Positions 1 through 5,321 of a DNA stretch of 9,596 nt are shown piece after piece. Origin of the DNA: Thermoplasmatota archaeon (GTDB lineage: Archaea > Thermoplasmatota > E2 > DHVEG-1); assembly GCA_022866015.1 (NCBI GenBank), contig JALHTX010000158.1, positions 1-9,596 of the forward strand, in the 5' to 3' direction. How positions within the stretch are numbered: the first letter of the stretch is position 1; the number at the start of each line of letters is the position of its first letter. A model generated the notes under the pieces. It was given only the letters and a program-made list of their open reading frames with translations. It did no database searches and had not been told where the DNA came from. Position numbers and translations under genes: made by a program.

Positions 1-2
1 AT

Positions 3-407
3 GGTATTACAACAGTCAAAGGAATCGGGCTTCACATGGCAACACTTATTACTGATAAAACAGGAATAAATCGCCATATGAAAGTCGGTGATCTTTCTGA
101 TGCACAAATCGAAAAACTCCAAAGCGCAATAGATAGTATTTCAAGTAGTGCTCCTGCATGGATGTTAAATCACAGAAAAGATTACGATAGCGGTGAAAAT
201 ATACATTTAATTGGAAATGAAATTGATATACGTCTGCGTGATGAAATCAACATTATGAAGAAAATAAGATCATATAAAGGTATAAGACATGAACGAGGGT
301 TACCTGTTAGAGGACAACGAACTAAATCAAACAACCGTAAAGGTTTAGCACTGGGAGTATCAAAGAAGAAAGAAGCACCAACTAGTAGTAAGGCAAAGGG
401 GGAATAG
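3..407 (+). CDS. rps13: Small ribosomal subunit protein S13 (uS13), 5'-truncated by the window edge
   Basis: Component of the 30S subunit head that contacts 16S rRNA and the P-site tRNA. The reading frame is open from base 3, so the gene begins upstream and 134 C-terminal residues are visible; the ATG at 36 is internal. The first residues (GITTVKGIGLH) are the conserved helix-turn region of S13, and KGIRHERGLPVRGQRTKSNN near residues 90-110 of the visible part is the family signature that binds rRNA. The tail is short and basic (KKKEAPTSSKAKGE). The stop at 405-407 is six bases before rps4, consistent with one transcript. Identity is clear; only the true start is not visible. Confidence 0.97.
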   Translation, partial: GITTVKGIGLHMATLITDKTGINRHMKVGDLSDAQIEKLQSAIDSISSSAPAWMLNHRKDYDSGENIHLIGNEIDIRLRDEINIMKKIRSYKGIRHERGLPVRGQRTKSNNRKGLALGVSKKKEAPTSSKAKGE

Positions 408-413
408 TAATCT

Positions 414-1220
414 ATGGGTAAACCAAAGTTTTCCAGGAAAAAATATGATAAACCTAGTCATCCATGGCAAGCAGACAGGATAAAACAAGAAAACGAGTTA
501 GTTAAAAAATATGGGTTGAAAAATAAAAGAGAAATTTGGAAAGCCCAAACTCGTCTTAGAAAATATCGTAGGCAGGCAAGAGAGCTTCTTGCAAAAGTAC
601 AAACCGGGAATGTTCAAAGTAAAAAAGAGAGCAACCAGTTACTTATACATCTTAATCGTATGAGTATTTTACCTGCAAATTGCACTTTAGATGATGTTCT
701 TGCACTTGATACAGAATCTATTCTTGGCCGTAGACTTCAAACACTTACTTATTTGAAAGGTTTTTCAAGTACTCCTAATCAAGCAAGACAGCTTATTACG
801 CATGGTCATATCCTAGTTGGTGATCATAAAGTTACAATTCCAGGATATATTATTACAAAAGAGGAAGAAAGTGAAATAGGTTATACACCTTCTTCTCCTT
901 TAAATGATATGACTCATCCAGCAAGACCAAAATCTGAGTTTAAATCAATGCCTGTTAAAAAAGAGATAATAATAGAGAAAAAACCTGAGGAAAAAAAAGA
1001 GGAAATTAAAGTAGATAAAAAACCTCAAGAAGAAATAGTTAAAAAAGACGATAAAATAGAACAACCTGTTAAACCAGAGAAAAAAGAAGAAATAAAAGAA
1101 GAGTCAATGAAAAAAGATGATAAAAAACAACAGCCAGTTAAACTAGAAAAAAAAGAAGAAATAAAAAAGGAAAAAAAACCACAAGAAGTAAAAAAAGAAA
1201 AAAATGAGGAGGAAAAATAA
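414..1220 (+). CDS. rps4: Small ribosomal subunit protein S4 (uS4) with a long Lys/Glu-rich C-terminal tail
   Basis: Primary 16S rRNA-binding protein that nucleates 30S assembly. The N-terminus (MGKPKFSRKKYDKPSHPW) is typical of archaeal/eukaryotic S4. The S4 RNA-binding domain is at about residues 106-150, with GRRLQT and ARQLITHGHILVGDHKV. The conserved protein ends near residue 177. The 268-residue length exceeds the roughly 180 usual in archaea because of about 90 extra residues of Lys, Glu, Pro and Asp. Within this tail a 21-residue block starting KKDDK and ending near EEIKEE (210-230) is repeated at 233-253. A G-rich Shine-Dalgarno lies inside the end of rps13, and the stop codon shares one base with the rps11 start. 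The core assignment is certain; the tail's role is unknown. Confidence 0.96.
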   Translation: MGKPKFSRKKYDKPSHPWQADRIKQENELVKKYGLKNKREIWKAQTRLRKYRRQARELLAKVQTGNVQSKKESNQLLIHLNRMSILPANCTLDDVLALDTESILGRRLQTLTYLKGFSSTPNQARQLITHGHILVGDHKVTIPGYIITKEEESEIGYTPSSPLNDMTHPARPKSEFKSMPVKKEIIIEKKPEEKKEEIKVDKKPQEEIVKKDDKIEQPVKPEKKEEIKEESMKKDDKKQQPVKLEKKEEIKKEKKPQEVKKEKNEEEK

Positions 1221-1603
1221 TGGGAAAACTAGGAATTGCACATATTTTTGCATCATTTAATAATATAATTATCACAGTTACAGATCTAACCGGAGCTGAA
1301 ACATTTTCCCGTTGCTCTGGCGGTATGGTTACAAAATCTGCAAAAGACGAAGGTTCACCTTATACAGCAATGAAGGTTGCACAAACAGTCGCAGAACAAA
1401 TACTTGAGAAAGGAATAGATCGATTAAACGTCAAAGTCCGTGGACAAGGCGGTAACAAGGGATCTACACCTGGTCGTGGAGCACAAGCAGCAATACGTGC
1501 ACTTGTTCGCAGCGGTCTTAAAATAGGAAAAATCGAGGATGTAACACCATTACCACATGATGGGTGCAGGAAAAAAGGCGGACGACGCGGTAGAAGAATT
1601 TAA
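1220..1603 (+). CDS. rps11: Small ribosomal subunit protein S11 (uS11)
   Basis: 30S platform protein next to the E-site mRNA. The 127 residues match the usual archaeal length. Signatures include GIAHIFASFNNIIITVTDL at the N-terminus, VKVRGQGGNKGSTPGRGAQ (about residues 72-90), and the near-universal end DVTPLPHDGCRKKGGRRGRR. The ATG at 1220 overlaps the last base of the rps4 stop and follows GAGGAGG at 1206-1212 with seven bases of spacing, which decides the start and suggests translational coupling. The C-terminal basic tail is normal for the family. Confidence 0.97.
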   Translation: MGKLGIAHIFASFNNIIITVTDLTGAETFSRCSGGMVTKSAKDEGSPYTAMKVAQTVAEQILEKGIDRLNVKVRGQGGNKGSTPGRGAQAAIRALVRSGLKIGKIEDVTPLPHDGCRKKGGRRGRRI

Positions 1604-1615
1604 GGAGAAAAAAAT

Positions 1616-2407
1616 ATGAAAGTTGATATAAAGGAGCTTAAACCTAAAAAAGCAGTGTTAAAAATTGAAGATACGCAACTTTATTTTATAAACTCACTTA
1701 GACGAATTATGTTATCAGAACTTCCAAAGCTTGCTATAGACGGTGTTGTCATATATGATAATACGAGTGCACTTTTTGATGAAATAATTTCGCACCGTCT
1801 AGGTTTAATTCCAATTCCTACAGATCTTAGTCTGTTAACTTTTAAGGACCAATGTGTATGTAAAGGAAAAGGATGTCCAAACTGTACCGTAAGATATACT
1901 CTTAGTAAAGAAGGAGAAGGAACAGTTTTATCAGGAGATCTTCAAGCATCTGAGAAAAGTTGGAAAATAACAGAGGATAAGATACCAATTGTTAGATTGT
2001 ATGGTGAACAAAGGCTTATACTTGAAGTTGAAGCAGTTCTAGGGCGTGGAAAAGATCATGCTAAATGGCAGTCAGTACAAGCACCAGCATATCGTATGGA
2101 TATATCAATTGAGTTCGATAAAAGTAAAATCGAGGATGTTAAAAGAATAATTAAAAAATTACCTGAGGGCATAGCTGATATTAAAAATGATAAAATTGTT
2201 TTAAAAGATGAAACAAAACTACCTGCCTTGGAATCAATAATTGATAAAGAAAAAATTGATTTTATAACAGTTAAACACGACCCAACAAAAATTACATTTA
2301 GTTTCGAAACAGATGGTTCACTTACCGCAAAAGATGTAATTGTTGAATCTGCAAAAATACTTGAACAGAAATACACAGAGTTTGTAAAACAACTTAAAGC
2401 TTTATAA
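1616..2407 (+). CDS. rpoD: DNA-directed RNA polymerase subunit D (Rpo3, alpha/Rpb3-like)
   Basis: Assembly platform subunit of archaeal RNA polymerase that pairs with subunit L. The 263 residues are of normal length. Domain 1 signatures are FINSLRRIMLSELPKLAID (25-43) and DEIISHRLGLIPIPTD (55-70). A CxCx4CxxC cluster at 80, 82, 87 and 90 (CVCKGKGCPNC) is the metal-binding loop seen in many euryarchaeal D subunits and in Rpb3. GRGKDHAKWQ at 143-152 is strongly conserved. An insert at about 165-225 corresponds to domain 3, which carries Fe-S clusters in some archaea; here it has no cysteine, so no cluster is expected. The Shine-Dalgarno AAGGAG (1602-1607) overlaps the rps11 stop. The gene is followed by a terminator, not by rpl18e. 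Confidence 0.97.
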   Translation: MKVDIKELKPKKAVLKIEDTQLYFINSLRRIMLSELPKLAIDGVVIYDNTSALFDEIISHRLGLIPIPTDLSLLTFKDQCVCKGKGCPNCTVRYTLSKEGEGTVLSGDLQASEKSWKITEDKIPIVRLYGEQRLILEVEAVLGRGKDHAKWQSVQAPAYRMDISIEFDKSKIEDVKRIIKKLPEGIADIKNDKIVLKDETKLPALESIIDKEKIDFITVKHDPTKITFSFETDGSLTAKDVIVESAKILEQKYTEFVKQLKAL

Positions 2408-2430
2408 TAAGCTAATTTTTTTCTTTTTTA
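2408..2430 (+). terminator. Poly-T terminator of the rps13-rpoD transcript
   Basis: Immediately after the rpoD stop codon are two runs of six to seven T (about 2416-2430) interrupted by one C. Archaeal RNA polymerase terminates on such T-rich tracts without needing a stable hairpin. It marks the end of the ribosomal/RNAP transcript here and the edge of the accessory region. Confidence 0.6.
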
Positions 2431-2472
2431 ATAATAACATCTTTTAAACTAGTTTATATTCAAGTTTTTTAT

Positions 2473-2640
2473 TTATTGGGCTTTGTGGAGTAGCTTGGTA
2501 TCCTTGTGGCTTCGGGAGGGGAGTTTATAATAAACTCCGTATTTTAAGAAATTTTCCACTAGTTGACTAATGTTTACTCTTGATTTTTTTGTCTTTTGGA
2601 GGACGTCTTCGTCTATGGTAAGAGTTAGTTTTCGTTTCAT
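2473..2640 (-). CDS. Small ribbon-helix-helix DNA-binding protein (antitoxin/regulator-like)
   Basis: 55 residues. The N-terminus MKRKLTLTIDEDVLQKTKK fits the beta-strand and first helix of RHH proteins of the 'KLTLTIDEDVLKKAK' type, and VNISQLVENFLKY (22-34) is the second helix with its conserved Ser-x-hydrophobic-Val-Glu pattern. Such proteins dimerise, place the strand in the DNA major groove, and act as antitoxins or autorepressors. No toxin partner is visible next to it. The C-terminal 15 or so residues (RSHKDTKLLHKAQ) are encoded by the antisense strand of the tRNA-Pro half, an unusual origin for coding sequence. A TATA-like element about 25 bases upstream of the ATG implies a leaderless mRNA. 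Function beyond DNA binding is not determinable; regulation of element genes is an inference. Confidence 0.7.
   Translation of the reverse strand: MKRKLTLTIDEDVLQKTKKSRVNISQLVENFLKYGVYYKLPSRSHKDTKLLHKAQ
2478..2517 (+). pseudogene. 5' half of a tRNA-Pro (anticodon CGG), probable attachment-site fragment
   Basis: The sequence reads as acceptor 5' strand (GGGCTTT), D arm (GGAGTAGCTTGGTATCC), 5' strand of the anticodon stem (GTGGC, 2506-2510) and a seven-base anticodon loop TTCGGGA (2511-2517) with CGG at 2513-2515. The D-arm string TAGCTTGGTATCCT is typical of archaeal tRNA-Pro. The 3' strand of the anticodon stem (expected GCCAC), the T arm and the acceptor 3' strand are absent: after the loop comes GGGGAGTTT, which does not pair. 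Base 8 and the D stem are not perfectly canonical, so the exact start may be 2478 or 2479. It is most likely an attachment-site half left by integration. A split tRNA gene or a tRNA interrupted by a very long insert are alternatives. The antisense strand encodes the C-terminus of the RHH gene. Confidence 0.6.
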
Positions 2641-2658
2641 GTTATTATATACGTGTAC

Positions 2659-2680
2659 TTATAATTATAGTTTTTCAACA
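2659..2680 (-). promoter_or_regulatory. BRE/TATA promoter of the RHH gene
   Basis: Read on the minus strand this is GTTGAAAAACTATAATTATA. The A-rich stretch followed by TATAATTATA resembles an archaeal BRE plus TATA box, placed so that transcription would start close to the ATG at 2640. Nearly the same string (GTTGAAAAAACTATAATT) recurs on the minus strand at about 3207-3224, and the pilin promoter has AAAAACTATAAATA. Confidence 0.5.
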
Positions 2681-2720
2681 AAGAACAGCTCTAATGTACT
2701 ATTTTAGATTCTCCTCCTTT

Positions 2721-3134
2721 TTACTTTGGTGGATGTATGATATGTTTCCTCTTATTTAAAAAATCAGATGGATTCGTTATACTACCATCCGGCTGTAGTT
2801 CTAAAGGTGGTATTTCCCTTTTGGAATAGAGTTGATATTTCGCACAGGTTTTCGAATTCTCTGGTGATAAACAGTAATTCGTCCAAATATTTTTCAAGGC
2901 TTCAGATGCATCTTTTTTATCAAAAATATCCTGGACGAGTTCCGGCGATTTTTCGTGGTATTGTTTTGAACAACTAGGCAGATACTTGCAATTAAAGTTG
3001 CTATTGCATAACAGATAAACAGGACAATCAGCATATTGGTCTGAATCACAAGTTTGAAGAGTTGTGAACTTGACTAGCACAGGGAATTTTTTAAGACACA
3101 TCCGTGTAAAATCAACAAAGAGTGGACACACCAT
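2721..3134 (-). CDS. Cysteine-rich small protein of unknown function
   Basis: 137 residues with nine cysteines at 3, 13, 29, 37, 43, 49, 55, 88 and 97. The order of motifs is MVCPLFVDFTRMCLKKF, CDSDQYADCPVY, CKYLPSCSKQY, then NYCLSPENSKTCAKYQLY and a C-terminal PPLELQPDGSI. This looks like a recurrent family of short uncharacterised Cys-rich proteins in archaea and some bacteria ('C-x-YLP-x-C ... CLS ... CARY-x-LY ... PP-x-L-x-PDG'), recalled from pattern only. The cysteines could bind Fe-S or zinc, but no known cluster motif is complete. There is no signal peptide or membrane segment. The gene stands alone on minus behind promoter-repeat copy 1, with a TATA box about 40 bases upstream and a weak GGTGAG ribosome site. 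It is a real gene; function is unknown. Confidence 0.75.
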   Translation of the reverse strand: MVCPLFVDFTRMCLKKFPVLVKFTTLQTCDSDQYADCPVYLLCNSNFNCKYLPSCSKQYHEKSPELVQDIFDKKDASEALKNIWTNYCLSPENSKTCAKYQLYSKREIPPLELQPDGSITNPSDFLNKRKHIIHPPK

Positions 3135-3146
3135 ATTTTCTCACCA

Positions 3147-3202
3147 ACTACTATTTTGTAACAAATATTCCTTTAAAAACGTATTTAATGTGCCGTTTTT
3201 CC
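3147..3202 (-). promoter_or_regulatory. Duplicated 56-bp promoter region, copy 1 (for the Cys-rich gene)
   Basis: Matches 3633-3688 at 51 of 56 positions with no gaps. On the minus strand it contains ACGTTTTTAAAGG, a TATA-like box about 40 bases before the start codon at 3134, giving a short leader. Upstream on the same strand, at about 3207-3224, lies a second TATA-like string shared with the RHH promoter. Similarity ends just before the two unrelated coding regions, so the regulatory segment itself was copied or conserved. Confidence 0.7.
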
Positions 3203-3260
3203 AAAAATTATAGTTTTTTCAACAAGTGGGGTTGCTTGATTTTCAAACATTTATGATTTA
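3203..3260. other. Short intergenic stretch between the 30-residue ORF and promoter copy 1
   Basis: AT-rich. It holds the minus-strand TATA-like string GTTGAAAAAACTATAATT (about 3207-3224) and the ten-mer ACATTTATGA (3247-3256), which recurs at 3701-3710 inside a palindrome and at 7952-7961. Confidence 0.35.
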
Positions 3261-3353
3261 TCATTTTTTTGGTTTGATATATTTTGGTTTAATATATTTT
3301 GGTTCTACAAGATGAGGCTTGATAGATTTTATTTTTATATCTTTTTTTTCCAT
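3261..3353 (-). CDS. Possible 30-residue Lys-rich peptide with Pro-Lys-Tyr-Ile repeats
   Basis: ATG at 3353 follows AAGGAACG with about ten bases of spacing and lies 22 bases after the stop of the coiled-coil gene on the same strand. The peptide is MEKKDIKIKSIKPHLVEP followed by KYIKP units and a final KK. The repeat is also visible in DNA as a 15-bp unit present about 2.4 times at roughly 3268-3305. There is no known family. Supporting it are the start context, the operon position and in-frame repeats; against it are the very small size and AT-rich low complexity. Confidence 0.35.
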   Translation of the reverse strand: MEKKDIKIKSIKPHLVEPKYIKPKYIKPKK

Positions 3354-3375
3354 TTTTTCACGTTCCTTATATTTA

Positions 3376-3618
3376 TTAAAGCCATTTATTTCTTTTCCAT
3401 TCTTCATAAGGTGCCAAAGTCCACCCTTGCCTTTTTAACCTTTCATATTCTGCTCTTAATTTTCGTTCACGTTCAATTGCGTCTTGTCTTAGTCTCTCTT
3501 CTTCTTGTCTTTTTCTTTCTTCTTCTTGTTTTATTTTCTTACGTTTTTCTTCTTCCTTTTCTGCAAAATCTTTTTCTGCTTGTAATTCAGCCATACGTCT
3601 ACTATAATCATCTGACAT
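3376..3618 (-). CDS. Small charged coiled-coil protein
   Basis: 80 residues. Residues about 6-63 are almost entirely Glu, Lys, Arg, Gln and Ala (AEKEEEKRKKIKQEEERKRQ), predicting one long charged alpha helix. It ends in a distinct aromatic tail GWTLAPYEEWKRNKWL, which looks like a folded or interaction motif and argues against random low-complexity sequence. AAGGGAT lies six bases before the ATG. It is transcribed from promoter copy 2, nearly identical to that of the Cys-rich gene, so the two are probably co-regulated although their proteins are unrelated. Function unknown. Confidence 0.65.
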   Translation of the reverse strand: MSDDYSRRMAELQAEKDFAEKEEEKRKKIKQEEERKRQEEERLRQDAIERERKLRAEYERLKRQGWTLAPYEEWKRNKWL

Positions 3619-3632
3619 TTTTTATCCCTTAA

Positions 3633-3688
3633 ACTACAATTTTGTAACAAATACTCCTTTAAAAACGTATTTGATGTGACATTTTTCC
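3633..3688 (-). promoter_or_regulatory. Duplicated 56-bp promoter region, copy 2 (for the coiled-coil gene)
   Basis: Partner of 3147-3202, with five substitutions in 56 bases. TTTTTAAA on the minus strand (3658-3665) lies about 40 bases before the ATG at 3618. At the downstream edge TACAA and TTGTA (3635-3646) form a small inverted repeat that is partly lost in copy 1 and could be an operator. Confidence 0.7.
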
Positions 3689-3700
3689 TCACCAAAGGAT

Positions 3701-3717
3701 ACATTTATGATAAATGT
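3701..3717. repeat. 17-bp perfect odd palindrome ACATTTATGATAAATGT
   Basis: Eight-base arms around one central G, between promoter copy 2 (minus) and the structured RNA candidate (plus). It could be an operator for either direction, or hold the TATA element for the + strand RNA. The left arm ACATTTATGA occurs also at 3247 and 7952. Confidence 0.5.
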
Positions 3718-3747
3718 TCGGTTAATGAAGAAAATAAGGCAATTGGG

Positions 3748-3847
3748 AAAGTTGCCGTATAATTTAATGTCTGTGAAAGCTACTCCATGCAGACATAAGT
3801 TTTCTCAAAATTTTATTTTTGAGAGAATAGGTTATACGGTAACCTTT
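3748..3847 (+). ncRNA. Candidate structured RNA with a three-way junction
   Basis: Three helices can be drawn by hand. P1 pairs TTGCCGTATAA (3752-3762) with TTATACGGTAA (3832-3842), 11 bp with one G-U, and after a one-base bulge four more pairs (3748-3751 with 3844-3847). P2 pairs ATGTCTG (3767-3773) with CAGACAT (3790-3796) around a 16-base loop. P3 pairs TTTTCTCAAAA (3800-3810) with TTTTGAGAGAA (3817-3827), 11 bp with one G-U and a six-base loop. Junction strands are TTTA, AAG and TAGG. Two alternative hairpins, GGCAA/TTGCC (3738-3756) and GGTTA/TAACC (3830-3844), would compete with P1, as in a switch. It matches no riboswitch or ribozyme consensus I know (the purine-riboswitch and hammerhead cores are absent). 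No gene follows on +. Strand is uncertain because the helices also form on minus. Confidence 0.5.
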
Positions 3848-3902
3848 GTTAGTATCTTGTTTTGTGGTTTAAAAGTTTTTGTTAAAAATGCTATAAAAAA
3901 TT

Positions 3903-3936
3903 ATTAAAAAATCTTAAAAAAAATAAAAAAAAAGAT
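3903..3936 (-). terminator. Poly-T terminator of the pilin gene
   Basis: On the minus strand, 35-68 bases after the pilin stop, T runs of nine, eight and six bases lie in close succession. This is a strong archaeal-type termination tract. Confidence 0.65.
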
Positions 3937-3970
3937 GTTTAAGTTATTTTAGATAGTACGTTTTACTTAA

Positions 3971-4363
3971 TTAGTAAAAAGTCCAGTTTCCCATTAATGT
4001 GTTTGTAGCTATGTGGATTACCTTGATATAACTTGGAGCACCAGCTGCTGGAATAAAAGCTCCTGCTGTAACAGCAACACTGCCAAATGCAGTATATGCA
4101 GTACCATTAACACTAATTGTGAATTCATTCCACTTTAAACCAGAGTCTGCGCTTACGAGTGTTAATCCCTTAGTCCCAGAAGTTACTTTGTTAAATGCCA
4201 TACTTGGTGCTTTTTGAGCTCCACCACCGAGCATTCCACTAACATAGACATAAACTGTTGCTGCTATCGCAACTGTTATTGCGACCATTAAAATTACACC
4301 AATAACAGCTGATACTGCTTTATCTTCTTTCTTAAATTTTCTATTTGCTTTCATATTTCCCAT
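3971..4363 (-). CDS. Archaeal type IV pilin (major-pilin-like, archaellin/pilin N-terminal domain)
   Basis: 130 residues. A charged leader MGNMKANRKFKKEDKA precedes AVSAVIGVILMVAITVAIAA, the N-terminal signature of euryarchaeal pilins. Prepilin peptidase cleavage is expected after Ala16 (KA|VS). Residues 17-41 are the hydrophobic helix that forms the filament core. The rest is a small beta-rich head with SADSGLKWNEFTISVNG and a C-terminal NTLMGNWTF, both typical of this pilin family. Product: surface filament for attachment. The start at 4363 follows GAGGAG with short spacing; an ATG at 4354 is the alternative. A clear TATA box lies at 4413-4420 and poly-T follows the stop. The gene is single, with no assembly ATPase or membrane platform nearby, so it would rely on host machinery. 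It is opposite in strand to the second pilin-class protein at 5878. Confidence 0.88.
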   Translation of the reverse strand: MGNMKANRKFKKEDKAVSAVIGVILMVAITVAIAATVYVYVSGMLGGGAQKAPSMAFNKVTSGTKGLTLVSADSGLKWNEFTISVNGTAYTAFGSVAVTAGAFIPAAGAPSYIKVIHIATNTLMGNWTFY

Positions 4364-4410
4364 ACTCTCCTCATATATATATGTGAGTTATAACCGTAGA
4401 TATATACTTC

Positions 4411-4426
4411 CATATTTATAGTTTTT
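4411..4426 (-). promoter_or_regulatory. BRE/TATA promoter of the pilin gene
   Basis: On the minus strand AAAAACTATAAATATG: A-rich BRE followed by TATAAATA. Start of transcription is expected near 4390, leaving a leader of about 25 bases that contains the GAGGAG ribosome site. Confidence 0.65.
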
Positions 4427-4439
4427 GAAATTTAACCCA

Positions 4440-5010
4440 CCAGATTAAAAATCAAAACCTTCCTTCTATATCTACAACATTATACTGATAACCTTTGTAA
4501 CATATGTTATTTAAAGTTTGGCTGTTAGAATTACAAAACGACACAAAGTATCTTTAGGTAAAGAAAAAATATTAAAGTTGAAATTGTAGGTTTTAAGGTA
4601 GGAAAAAATTCCCCCACATATCTTATATCATTTATTGATTTTAAATTGTAACACACAGAATATAACTCGTAACACATTGCATTGTTAATCGTAATACGTG
4701 ATACACCTAGAATAAAACACATAACACGTAATATTTACTATCATTATACGCTATCATTATACGATTAATGTATAACATGGTATATAGTGATTCGTACTTC
4801 AAAACATAGGCGTTTGTTTGCGTGAGTGTATATATGTTGTATATTTTCCAATACTATACCAATATTACGTATTACGTTGCCATGATTTATATTTCTTTAT
4901 TAATATATTAAGACATAATGCCACCATGACATTGTATATCAATCTCGGTGAACCGAAGTTGATACAACAGGAGAAAATGACCTATATTTTATGTGTTATA
5001 TAATATTATA
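4440..5010. other. Non-coding AT-rich stretch with many short repeats
   Basis: I see no convincing gene. Features: a 12-bp perfect palindrome TAACATATGTTA (4498-4509); a scatter of GTAACAC / GTAATAC / ACGTAATA words between 4668 and 4880; a 13-bp tandem duplication (4738-4763); and ACGTATTACGT near 4866-4877. Short open frames here encode unlikely Cys/Ile/Tyr-rich peptides without ribosome sites. It could be degenerate sequence or an origin-like or protein-binding region. Confidence 0.4.
4738..4763. repeat. Tandem duplication of CTATCATTATACG
   Basis: Two exact 13-bp copies side by side at 4738-4750 and 4751-4763, in the AT-rich stretch upstream of the pilin gene. Confidence 0.9.
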
Positions 5011-5019
5011 AAATGGGCT

Positions 5020-5076
5020 AAAAAACCCGCATAAGAAACGAAATTCAGCGACCCTTAACGGAAAATTAGTTGTAAA
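5020..5076 (-). repeat. TTTACA-N39-TGCGGGTTTTTT element, copy A
   Basis: On the minus strand TTTACA (5071-5076) is followed after 39 bases by TGCGGGTTTTTT (5020-5031). The same two boxes at the same spacing occur at 8159-8215 and 8377-8432, while the 39-base interior differs. Here the T-run is followed by AGCCC, which can pair with GGG. It lies left of the vWA gene pair; copies B and C lie to its right in the same orientation. Confidence 0.55.
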
Positions 5077-5275
5077 GTTTTTCAATGTCTAGGGAATAAA
5101 AAAAGAGACATGTTTCTCGAAGTAAATGACATAAAAAACTTGACACAAAAAATCTGTTAAGTGTAAACTTTACACCTAAAAAGAGAAAATAAGGGAAATT
5201 TCTCCATATGAAACGTGTAAAGTGATACATAAAAAAGGTGTAAAGAATTTGTGTTTTGTAAACTTTTTAGATGTA
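5069..5275. repeat. Cluster of GTGTAAA / TTGTAAA words, iteron-like
   Basis: TGTAAA occurs on + at 5071, 5162, 5216, 5239 and 5257, and a reverse copy at 5169-5174 makes a perfect odd palindrome GTGTAAACTTTACAC (5161-5175). Several extend to TGTAAA[GC]TTT. Spacings are 91, 54, 23 and 18 bases, so the array is not regular. The same word recurs at 8210, 8279, 8309 and 8427. It may be a binding site array for a replication or regulatory protein; AT richness makes some copies expected by chance. Confidence 0.45.
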
Positions 5276-5321
5276 CACTAAAGAGATTAAAAAAAGACCT
5301 GTTTTTAGATGCTACAAAGCA

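Noticed and set aside
2056..2376. Open frame on minus inside rpoD
   Set aside because: Shadow of the clearly identified rpoD coding sequence.
2408..2478. Permuted tRNA with the 3' half before the 5' half
   Set aside because: The region between rpoD and the tRNA half is AT-rich and has no T-arm (GTTCAAATC-like) sequence.
3312..3632. Phe/Leu-rich open frame on + that looks like a membrane protein
   Set aside because: It is the complement of the Glu/Lys-rich coiled-coil gene; GAA/AAG codons read antisense give TTC/CTT, producing false hydrophobic segments.
3748..3847. Purine riboswitch or hammerhead ribozyme
   Set aside because: CGTATAA in P1 recalls purine riboswitches, but the conserved J2/3 and J3/1 bases and paired loop motifs are missing; CTGATGA and GAAA hammerhead core strings are absent.
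3707..3907. 66-codon open frame on + across the structured RNA region
   Set aside because: No ribosome-binding site, no recognisable protein pattern, and its sequence is dominated by the base-paired helices; better explained as a chance frame over a structured RNA.
4531..5003. Two ~60-codon open frames (minus 4531-4722, plus 4818-5003)
   Set aside because: No ribosome sites or promoters in place, and odd Cys/Ile/Tyr-rich composition without domains.
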